Assembly (NCBI GenBank): GCA_002205965.3
Contig: NADL03000517.1
Coordinates: 434,001-498,000, forward strand
Length of the DNA stretch: 64,000 bases
Direction of reading: 5' to 3'
From: Kappaphycus alvarezii
Lineage: Eukaryota > Rhodophyta > Florideophyceae > Gigartinales > Solieriaceae
In this document: in pieces, positions 1 to 8,294 of the stretch
Layout: every line of letters starts with the position of its first letter
Numbering within the stretch: position 1 is the first letter of the stretch
Translations under genes and position numbers: made by a program
Notes under the pieces: generated by a model
The model's input: the letters and a program-made list of their open reading frames with translations, nothing else
Told to the model about the DNA's origin: nothing
Databases searched by the model: none

Positions 1-1990
1 TATCATTCGCCATCTGGTACGGAGAGAGGAAGTCCCTCGAATCATCGATGGCAGTAGGCAGCAACGCTTTTGTCACAAGTCTTCGGAGGACTGAGCCGAC
101 GACAATGGGCCTGATTTTTGTCCGGACTTGGAGCGGTAGCAGCGTGGCAACGGCAATAAGGGGAAGAACGGGTTCGGGTAGGCCATCCGAAGCAATGCGG
201 TTGACCAGCTTGGTGAGGACAGCAAGCCCCGTCACACCGGCTTCGGAACTGACAGCGGTCTTGACCAATAGATGGAACTCTCTGGAGGTGGTGAGGTCAG
301 GCCCTGCAGCGGTATCCGATGAGATGCTCCGCGTGGCGCAGACGACAGTGGCTTCGGTGATGGAGAGCGGGGGAGGGGAGGGTAGAGGCAGGAAGAGGGA
401 TGATGGGCTGTTGCGGAGCGGTGTAAAGCGCTCGAAGCGCTTGTAGCGTTTGCGGGTCGTTCACGTCAGCTAGAGGGGCATTGTGCAGAGCAAGCATGGC
501 TTTGCCGTGGCGCGCATCAGCACAGAGCGTCTCGGCGCGGCGCGAACGTCGGGCAGCAGATACGTCGGGAGGGGCTGGAGGGCGGAAAGGGCCTCGGAAC
601 AGAGGGCTGCCCATTGAGTACCATTATGAGCACGACGAATCCTTTCCGCTAAAGCCGCGTGCTGGGTTTCTCGGTGACGCCCGCCAGTTTCACACCGGAG
701 CGTGCGGCGGAGGACGGCAGTGGGGAGCATGTGGAGTAGGAGAAAGGCGCGTTGGATTATCTAGGGCTCAAGGGCGAAGGTAGCGTCCCGGATGAGCTTG
801 CTGAAGAGGAGAAGGAATGGCTTCATGCAGAACCCAGGAATGGCTTCATGCAGAACCCAGGAATGCCGAGAAAGATATCAGCTTCTCGATATGGCGTGCG
901 AAGTACGTCAATGGGGCTTGGCAGGTCAAGCATGGGCAGCGGAGCCAGGGTAGCTGCCGTGTCTGGATCTCGTGGGAGGACGGGGGTAGGAATATGTTGA
1001 GTGCCAAGCATGTTGGTTACGAGTTGTTGGGCGGTGGGGAGGGGAGGGGGGCGGCGTCGCCATGGGAGGTGGTCGCAGGCAGCCTCCGGAGTGATTGACA
1101 GGGACGCATCCTTGGTGGAGCCATGGACGGCAGAGGAGTCCGACGTTGGGGCCGCGGAAAGGTCCGCTTTGGTGCCGATGGCCTAGTCCAGACTGCCGGC
1201 GGCAGTAGAGACCTGAGCAGAGGCCGCGTTTATGGCGCTGGGTCCGTTTTTGCGCTTTGCGTCCGGCTTTGGCTAGGCAGTGAGGGGATGCGGACTTTGG
1301 CAGAATGAGCGCGGGTTTACAGGACCTTGGAATGCTTGCAACGGCGGGCCTTTGGAGGAGGATTTGGTAGATGTATGTGGCGGGTAGCAGAGCCTGTGCA
1401 CGGCGGTGTTGCTGTGGGGGCAGGCTTAACTCGATGGTCACGAGGTGGAGGTGGAGGTAAGCGAATGGGGTGGTTGTTGGGGGGAGCGCTGGGAGAGGCG
1501 AGGGACGGAGCAGTTAGGATACCAGCAGCGCGAGGTCGAGTGACAGCGGCAGCCGAGGGGTTTGGATTTGTCTGAGCGGAAAACGAAGAGTCAGGGTTGG
1601 GTACGGGGCTACCGACAGGCGGGGAGCGGGACGGAGGGGTGTCGGCAGGGGTGAATTTTTCTCGGTGGTCAAAGGAGGGGAAGGGTTGGTCGCTGGGGAG
1701 GGATCATGAGGAGGGTTTGCGAAGCAAGGGCGCGACAGGAGACATCAAGGGTGTCAGCGTGGGATTGGACGGCGCGAGCAATCGGCATGCAGAAGGTAAG
1801 AGGGGCCTTGGAGCGAATGGAAGTGTGTTTGCATGCCGGCGATTTTGCTGGGGAAGAAGCGGAGTACGCCGGCGGAGGCGTACGAGTCCAAGATTGGAGC
1901 GAGCTCAGGGAATGGAGCATTGTGAAGCGGGAGGGTGCGGAGGTGGCAGAGATGTCGGAGAGAGGGCGTCGGTGGTGGTAGGAAGGAGAC
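1..1990 (-). mobile_element. LINE-type retrotransposon, 5' half, runs off the left edge
   Basis: Read on the minus strand, roughly 300 down to 1 encodes the start of a non-LTR reverse transcriptase. It includes a short run reading KIRPIVVGSVLRR, the same block seen in the + strand LINE copy near 46.3 kb (KIRPIAVGSVF). About 480 down to 300 matches the pre-RT segment of that copy (LADVNDPQTLQALRAL here, VADVNDPRTLQTLQDL there). Upstream, 760-1990 is proline/serine/arginine-rich and frame-broken, as expected of a disordered N-terminal region. The RT catalytic part lies outside the window. Several frameshifts are present, so this copy is probably dead. The upstream limit near 1990 is where GC-rich sequence gives way to the Tc1-like end. 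Confidence 0.7.
814..859. repeat. 23-bp perfect tandem duplication inside the LINE 5' region
   Basis: The unit GGAATGGCTTCATGCAGAAC + CCA occurs at 814-836 and again at 837-859, followed by a further 6-bp partial copy. It is not a multiple of three, so it also breaks any reading frame there. Confidence 0.9.
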
Positions 1991-2126
1991 GTTTTAAGAA
2001 ATGTAGAACTTACACCTCGTACACCAACATACAGTACAACTATACTGTACAGTACACTAAGAATAAACAATACCGATTACAACTAGTATCCATACTAGAG
2101 AGAGAAGAAGAATACCCATCAAGAAA

Positions 2127-2378
2127 ATGCCTCGCGGGAAATCACTCACGGATGAGGAAGAGGAGAAATCGTGGGGATGAGATGTGCCGGGGAAATCATT
2201 GATTCTATCGCCTCGAAGATTAATCGCTGCAAGAAAGTAGTCTCGGGATTTATCCAAACCCCCGGGAAGTATTGCAAGGAGAAACGTAGCGGTCGTCCCC
2301 CAAAAAGCCCCCCGCTGACAGAATGTATCTATTGAGAGAGGCGCACAAGGGAGAAAAATCTGCGGGAAAGCTTTGCAC
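2127..2378 (+). pseudogene. Tc1/mariner element A transposase, N-terminal part
   Basis: From the ATG at 2127 the frame reads MPRGKSLTDEE, then a helix-turn-helix-like region and a GRPPKSPP linker. This is the usual opening of Tc1 transposases, which bind terminal repeats through paired HTH domains. In-frame stops (for example TGA shortly after LTDEE) and small indels break it. Translation stops at the junction with element B around 2378-2381. The minus-strand copy starting at 16097 opens almost identically (MPRGKTLTDQEK). Confidence 0.7.
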
Positions 2379-2421
2379 TACTGTTTATTTGAAAATAAGC
2401 AAGAAGAGGGTACAGAAAGTT

Positions 2422-2567
2422 TTACTTAATTAACTTCTGAAGCAAAGTTTCCTCGATTTTGGCCCATTCTTGGTAAATTGCCACTTTAAAAGCAGATATT
2501 AAGTCAAACTGCCTTCCATTACTGTATACAGCTCGCACCAGGATATTCCATAAGTTTTCGATTGGGT
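2422..2567 (-). pseudogene. Tc1/mariner element B transposase, C-terminal part
   Basis: Minus-strand translation reads NPIENLWNILVRAVYSNG and ends in LLQKLIK and a TAA at 2424-2422. NPIENLW is the Glu-bearing motif of DD34E Tc1 transposases. The same tail is seen in element A near 16.7 kb (HIENLWGLLARDVYSNG). The piece is separated from its N-terminal part by 12.7 kb of inserted DNA. The C-terminus is shorter than in element A, which continues for about 20 more residues. Confidence 0.8.
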
Positions 2568-2570
2568 TTA

Positions 2571-2598
2571 CAGCATCTCTACCCATGGATCTATTTCC
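2571..2598 (+). repeat. Harbinger terminal inverted repeat, left
   Basis: It starts CAGCATCTCTACCCATGGAT and pairs with the right end at 15275-15302 with scattered mismatches. The first base (C versus expected G) is mutated. The TTA target copy sits at 2568-2570. Confidence 0.8.
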
Positions 2599-2926
2599 TA
2601 AAAGTTTCGACCGATAGAAAAATGAAACTCTACCAATAATTTCTATTCAAATCGTTTTCTATTTTCCATGAATAGCGTGCGAACTGATTGTGTTGAAACT
2701 CCGAATACAGCAAAAAAGCCCCCTATTCTATTTGACAATTGTGACAACTGTCGCAGCACAATTGGCTAACATCTCCGGCGAAGGGATCAAAACTCTACTC
2801 CGACATGCGCGCGAAATGATGCAAAGTTCACATCGACGCCAGTGCGAACAACTTTCCTCAAAATAACGCAATCTCATCATGGCTGCAGCCTTTTCATCAA
2901 TCTCAAATACGCAGAAAGGATCAAAA

Positions 2927-3857
2927 ATGGGTCGTGGGTAAAGCTGGAGCAACGACGAAAACGAGGCTCTTGCACGGGCTTGGATACCCGCGCCGGAGGA
3001 CCCGGTCGTTGGAACAAATCAGACCTCACGAGCCTTTACAGAGACCCTGTACAGGCGGTTTACAGGGAAAGGGGCCTTGCCGGTAGTGATTTGGATGGAC
3101 GCTATGGAAATCGCACTGCATCCAGCTGCAAGTCGCACTTCGACATCCTTTCCGCTGATGTGCAAAAATTTTCTGTCGCTCTTCGTAGAGTCAAAGTGTG
3201 TAGCCCAACCGGGGTTACTGAGAACAATATACGCTCGATGGCTGTTGCAATTCATCTCGACGAATCTTCCTCGATAGACTACAACATGAAGGACTTCAGC
3301 AAGGACAAGTGGGTTTCGTTTTCGTGCTTGGAAGGTATTGAGCACTCGCCCAAAATGGTCGCATGAAACTTCCCAGACAGATGGACGCAAAGCAAGAGAT
3401 GAGGAAGTCATGAATGTAACGCGAACGTCCACGACAAGCGTCGAGGATGTGACCAGTAGTGCAAATGCGGCGGCTGGTGCTGGTCCGGCAACCAGTTTAC
3501 ATATGGAAGCGTTTGCGCCTTCTTTTGAGCGATACTTGGACTGGGAACAAGAATGCTAAACTACTGCGTCAAGAAGAATTGCGTACACAAGCGGTTAGAT
3601 CGCTTGCACAATCTGCGAAACGAAAGTCGGATGCTTTAGAAGAACGCAACGCAATCGCCATTTTTTCTCGGGAAGATGCGTCTATTCCGGAGACTACCGA
3701 GTTTTTTTCGGCCCTTCGCAGAATTCACCTTGCTCGAGCGGTTAAGCGTGCAAGAGAAGCCGAGAAGGATGCAGGTATTGACATGGAAGCGGACACGAAC
3801 AGTAACCAAACGGGGAATGTACCGAAGAATATCGAAAACGTTTTACCAAACATATGA
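2927..3857 (+). pseudogene. Harbinger Myb/SANT-like accessory protein, broken
   Basis: The frame opened by the ATG at 2927 has a stop after four codons, then reads SWSNDENEALARAW, a SANT/Myb-type helix with spaced tryptophans. The frame changes near 3080 to GRYGNRTASSCKSHFDILS, a trihelix-like continuation. It shifts again around 3340-3560 to a charged helical C-terminal part (to 3857) that ends in a lysine/arginine/glutamate-rich segment. In intact PIF/Harbinger elements this partner helps DNA binding and nuclear import of the transposase. At least one stop and three frame changes make it a pseudogene. Its orientation, convergent with the transposase, fits the superfamily. Confidence 0.65.
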
Positions 3858-4086
3858 CGTAACTCAGTAGAGATCAGTTGCCACCATGCAGATGCCAAAT
3901 GTGCTTCATCAAATCATGTTTCAGCGAAAAATTATCAGCAGTGCTTGTATCTCGTTTCTCTCAGGAAGCAACGATACTTGCCCAAGCTCCCGCCGTCAAT
4001 ATATTTTCGGTTGAAGTCTCTAGAGAATCTCTAGATTTCCATTGAAACTGCCTTCCTCCCGTAAACATATGTCTTGCTTCTTCTAC

Positions 4087-5095
4087 TTACTGTAAAGCAA
4101 ATATTCCGCTCTCGTAACTATCTCGTCGATGCTCTACAATCATGTTATGTAAAATGATGCACGCCTTCATAACGCAGTTAATATCTTCCCGGTACTTCAA
4201 ACGAACCGGCCTCTCCAGGAAATGAAATCTGGCCAAAAGTACGCCAAACAATCTCTCCACATCTTTGTGGACGCCTTCTTGATCCGCAGAATACAGTTTT
4301 TGCTTCCTTGATTCAGGTTCCTGTATTGTTTTCACGAAGAGTGCCCAATTCGGGGTATATTCCATCAGAAAGGTAGTACGGCAGACAATGATCCCTTCCG
4401 ATGAAATTGTATCGAATAGATGGCGTAAAGCGACCAGCTTTTATGTTCTCTATGGTCGGAGATTTGTCCAGTATGTTTATGTCGTTTATTGAACCAGGAT
4501 TGCCAGAGAAGATGTGCCATATCCAGAGTTCCCCATCTGCAATAGTTTCCATTACAAAATTGTTGGTGCTTTCTCCTTTCCCTTGTACTGACCAGACCAG
4601 GCCCCTGGACAGTTCTTCCATAGCCAACGTTGGCTGTCTATGCTCCCCACACATCCTGGGAAACCTCGAGCTGCATTAATGGACATCATTCGCTTCAAGT
4701 CATCTTGGGTTGGCTCTCGCAGATATTCAGATCCGAACAAGTCAATAATTGATTTACAGAATGCTTTCAAAGAGATAAGAACTGAGTCCTCTGACATTTG
4801 TAAATACTTATCGAGAGCATTGGCAGCCAGACCATATGCCACCTTTCTCAAGGCTGCCACAATTCGTTGTAGTGGATGAGTTCCCGCTATGTTTGTTCCA
4901 TCCGATCGCCTCACAAACAGTCTAGTCCCAGTTATAGCGTTGCAAATCCGATTAAACGCTGCACGTGGCATTCTAAAGCGTCTCCCAAAAGAGGCATTGT
5001 CGTACCTTGGATGCTGAACTAGATAATCGGTGTTGAGCCTGAGCATTGCAGCATCGAAGTCTCGGACAATGTTTCCTCTTCTGCCTGGTTTCGAT
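4087..5095 (-). pseudogene. PIF/Harbinger transposase, main part (DDE_4 type)
   Basis: Minus-strand translation from 5095 reads SKPGRRGNIVRDF and continues through a helical region to FPGCVGSID, which holds the first catalytic Asp. The frame breaks near 4560, then reads SGNPGSINDINILDKSP with the second Asp. It breaks again near 4345, then reads DVERLFGVLLARFHFL with the catalytic Glu and CIILHNMIVEH at the C-terminus. All three catalytic residues are still encoded but in three frames. The N-terminus is displaced to 14982-15096 by the gypsy element, and the two parts are in frame when one TCGAT copy is removed. Length without breaks, about 370 residues, is normal for the family. Confidence 0.85.
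5091..5095. repeat. Target site duplication, left copy (TCGAT)
   Basis: Five bases, TCGAT, directly precede the TG of the 5' LTR. The same five follow the CA of the 3' LTR at 14982-14986. This proves a single integration event rather than two solo LTRs. Confidence 0.95.
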
Positions 5096-5781
5096 TGTGG
5101 TATAGTGAGTGAAGTGACCGCACGGTGAGTGGGATGGATGAATTTATAATGATCCGAGGGAGGATCACCCGGCCGTTCGGTTGTTTGGCGATGCACGCAT
5201 TGACCCGCTCGGCGACCACGTGGCAAAGGTGAGGGCGTACAGCAGTGCACACCGCGTCGGGGTGAGGAATCCGTAAGGTAATTACAGGACTGTGGAGAGT
5301 ACAGTAGGGTATAATTTAGTAATGCGTATGATAATTAGTAGAAATTGACACCTGTATGCACGGGACCATTAGGGTCTAGTGCCAGGTCCAATCGGACTCC
5401 GTACGGACTTCACAGATATTTAACTGTGATCTCCTTTACGGTGCCCGTCAAGTAAAGAGGGAAGCACCCTTCAACCTTGGAGTTCCCTGTTTTACTTTTA
5501 CCTTTTCCTTTACCGCTCGGTTACTCCTTGTTTTACTAGTCCCCTCTGGCCTGTATCGCGCCGTCACCGTCTCCGCGTATTTCCCCCAACCGCGGCACGG
5601 TTAGCTCGTCCCGAGAGTGAGCCAGCCTCTGTCTTGTGTTTCCCTTGTTATTCCGTTCGGTGGTCCCTCGCTGGTCGCAGACCTACCTAACGCTCTACCA
5701 ATCTACCGAGGTCCTTCCCTTTCCCGAACGGAGACGTCCGTTAGGTAAGAGAGAAGTGAACCCTAACGGTTTTATACCTCA
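5096..5781 (+). repeat. 5' LTR
   Basis: It starts TGTGGTATAG and ends TTTATACCTCA. A TATA-like stretch GGGTATAATTTAG lies near 5299 and could set the transcription start. Differences from the 3' LTR read by eye: T/C near 5253, A/C near 5341, A/G near 5370, A/C near 5474, A/T near 5511, and one extra C in the 3' copy in the run near 5541. Six CCGNNCGG motifs lie within it (5118, 5173, 5399, 5513, 5653, 5724). Confidence 0.97.
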
Positions 5782-5783
5782 AC

Positions 5784-5796
5784 TGGTCTCCCGACC
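5784..5796 (+). other. Candidate primer binding site
   Basis: TGGTCTCCCGACC lies two bases after the LTR end. It starts with the TGG expected to pair with a tRNA CCA end. I cannot name the tRNA from the window. Confidence 0.55.
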
Positions 5797-5930
5797 TAGA
5801 ACCCCTTTTGGTTAATTCCGTACGGTTTTAGGTTTCGAGAAGAGACGCCACCGGAAAACAAGAGAAGGCAGAGTCGAAAATCACAGTATTATCCGTTCGG
5901 TACTTCAAAGAAGAAGATACCGAAGTCAAG

Positions 5931-7059
5931 ATGTCCCCCCGTAGACCGCCCGGAAGGCTCCCAGTCTTCCCATAGCACCCGCAGTGCGCCGTCGGCACTG
6001 ACGAAGCCGCTCGCCGAACCGGAACGGTATTTGCATGACCGTGCACGGAACCAAGCGACGCCGACAAGTGCCGCCGACCCCGTTACTTCGGCCCCCTATC
6101 AGTTGTTTCCAGGACCTCCGTCCGGAGACAGTGGATTGGCAAGAGCCATGACATCACCGTCCGGAATGACATCACCGATCGGTTTGGAAAGGGCCCGGTG
6201 GATACACAGCGAGGTCGTCCCGCGTGTATTGGATGCCCTGGGTCCACAAGTCCGTACGGAAGTTGATAATGCAACAGAAGAAGTGAAGAAGAAAATCCGT
6301 TCGGAATTAAAGGTCGAAGTACAGGAGATGGTTAAGAAGGAGGTGCAGGAACAAGTCCGTTCGGTTATGGAGTCCGAGCTCCAAGCAAAGGTGTATGACA
6401 TAATGGCCGAGGCTGCGGAGCCGATGGTCATGTCATTCCTTCGGGAGGAGACTACAGCTCTGATGAGGCGCTTTGCAAATATGCCCATCGAGGAATTACT
6501 CAGAGCTGACGAAGAGTCTAAACCCGTACCGGATAGTTCGAGCAGTCTACCGACCGGAAATCTCGCCAAGAGTCTACCAGGCCCGTCTGGGCATTTACAG
6601 TTTAAAAACACCGAACACGGTAATACAAGTCCTTTACGGGAGTCGGCTGTTCCACCCATGGATGTGAAACAACCGTACTTTCCGGTTAACCCTGCTGGGG
6701 GACGAGACTCTAATGATGAAGAGTCGAGTCCCAAACACCGTAGCGGACGTGGTGAGTGTGATGATGATCGCTCTCCTTCCCGTCACGGTAAGAAGAAATC
6801 AAGGTCGCGTCGCAAGTATCGAGAAGAGGAGACTAGTACCGATTCGGAATTCGAAAGTTCAAGTTCCGATGATGGCCGGAAGAAGAGCAGAAGCCGCAAG
6901 AAGAAGAAGAAGAGTAAGAAGGGTTCCCGTCGCCGGAGTTCCCACGATTCAAGTGATGCGAGTACCGATTCGGAATCGTCGAGTTCATCCAGTTCGTCAT
7001 CGTCCGGTTCGGATAGCTCCCGTCGTGGTAAGAAGAAAAAGAAGAGACGAAGGCAGTGA
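5931..7059 (+). CDS. First gag-like ORF: coiled coil plus Ser/Arg/Lys-rich tail
   Basis: The open frame runs from about 5800 to the TGA at 7057-7059. The first in-frame ATG is at 6148. An earlier ATG at 5931 is out of frame by one base because of a run of six Cs (5935-5940), so the true start is uncertain. About 6180-6520 encodes a long charged amphipathic region (EVVPRVLDALGPQVRTEV...) likely to form a coiled coil. The last third (about 6710-7056) is an SR/K-rich tail with long serine and lysine runs, suggesting RNA or chromatin binding and phosphorylation. I recognise no capsid motif in it. It overlaps the capsid ORF frame by 28 bases (7032-7059). It is either the N-terminal part of Gag or an extra protein of this lineage. 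Confidence 0.7.
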
Positions 7060-8294
7060 ACTACAAGTCCTATCGTTTGGAACTCCGTTCGGCAGATTCT
7101 CACGGGTCGTCGAGGAGTATCGTTAAATACAGAAAGAAGATAGACATCCAGATGAGACCGCACATGTTCTCTGGATCAGATCCGATCGCGGTTTTGAACT
7201 TTTTGGCCAAGTTCAAAGACGCTTGTAACATGAATTCCGTACCGGAGCAGGCCGCCATGTGGTGTTTCCAATTCTACCTCACCGGACAAGCCGAAGTGTT
7301 AGTGCAAGCTCGTATGACCGGCGGTTTGATGGCGATGGATAGAAACCATCATGAGTTGCTCCGTTCGTACAAAGAAGTGGTTCAGTTTCTACTCCGTACG
7401 TATGCAACCGATGAGGTAATCGCGATGGCCTATTCGGAAGTTGTGAACTTTAAGCAAAGTTCTTCAATGACCGAAGAGTCCTATTCCCGGATGTTGTGGA
7501 ACAAAGCTCTCCGTTGCGGTACTGTATTTTCCGATCGGAGGTTGAAATCGTTGTTCGTAGATGGCTTGTTGCCTGCCACTTGCAAACAGGTGCGGCTGTA
7601 TCTCGCCACTCACCCGAATGCGGATTATCAGACAGTAGTCAATCATGCCCACGCATTGGGAGAAGGGTATCGTACAGCTCGCCGACCGGTATCGAATATA
7701 GCAACAAGTTACCCGTTAACGAAAGAGACAAGATTTCAACCACGCGACCGACCGGGAAGGGCGTTAACGATCGAAAGTCCTTCGCAAGAAGACAGTTCAA
7801 CCGTGACCGAACGGGTTGAAGATTTGGAAGTTCTTGCTTTAACTCAAGGTGACCGTACGGGTAACAGCGTGACTACGTATTCAACGCCGCCCTCGAGTTT
7901 CTATCCGTCCGGACCATCGTCACCTGCAGCAATGCAGCAGCCGAAGTCCCCTCAAGGAAGCTCGCCGGCCGATACAGTGAGTACTCCTGTGAATCGCGCT
8001 GGTAACCCTCCGTCCAGGTCTAAACCTCCATTCTGTCGTCTTTGTTTGGATCCCGGCCACGTCGTCTGTCCTTACTTGAATGCTACCGACCGGTCGAAAT
8101 TGATGCAGATCCGTAGCCAAAACTATCGCCGCTTTATGGCAAACAAGGACAACTCCGCTGCGGTACCCCCGCAGATTGGTCCATCCCGTGCGCCGCATTC
8201 GGTTAACATTATCGAGGAGGGGATTACTGAAACACTCCCTCTTCCGGGACAAGTAGATAACCCCGAGTCGGAAAACAATGCCGGAAACGCGTAG
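7056..8294 (+). CDS. gag: Gag capsid-nucleocapsid ORF
   Basis: This 412-codon frame opens at 7032. It has no early ATG before the capsid-like segment and begins at most with a GTG at 7056, so expression by frameshift from the upstream ORF is likely. About 7150-7700 reads like a retrotransposon Gag capsid, with MFSGSDPIAVLNFLAKFKDAC near the start and LFVDGLLPATCKQVR further on. A Pro/Ser-rich linker follows. Near 8034-8075 the motif CRLCLDPGHVVC is a shortened zinc knuckle (C-x2-C-x4-H-x2-C rather than C-x2-C-x4-H-x4-C). It ends with TAG at 8292-8294, overlapping the pol frame, which is open from 8261. Confidence 0.8.
   Translation: MNYKSYRLELRSADSHGSSRSIVKYRKKIDIQMRPHMFSGSDPIAVLNFLAKFKDACNMNSVPEQAAMWCFQFYLTGQAEVLVQARMTGGLMAMDRNHHELLRSYKEVVQFLLRTYATDEVIAMAYSEVVNFKQSSSMTEESYSRMLWNKALRCGTVFSDRRLKSLFVDGLLPATCKQVRLYLATHPNADYQTVVNHAHALGEGYRTARRPVSNIATSYPLTKETRFQPRDRPGRALTIESPSQEDSSTVTERVEDLEVLALTQGDRTGNSVTTYSTPPSSFYPSGPSSPAAMQQPKSPQGSSPADTVSTPVNRAGNPPSRSKPPFCRLCLDPGHVVCPYLNATDRSKLMQIRSQNYRRFMANKDNSAAVPPQIGPSRAPHSVNIIEEGITETLPLPGQVDNPESENNAGNA

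Noticed and set aside
1597..2202. 201-codon + ORF
   Set aside because: It is antisense to the LINE 5' region, low in complexity and ends in the Tc1 end; no domain seen.
4552..5250. Minus ORF that fuses LTR-derived residues to the Harbinger transposase
   Set aside because: The first about 52 residues come from the 5' LTR read backwards; this is an accident of the insertion, not a designed fusion.
6710..7056. SR/K-rich coding repeat considered as a microsatellite
   Set aside because: It keeps one open frame with mixed codons, so it reads as a low-complexity protein tail rather than a simple repeat expansion.
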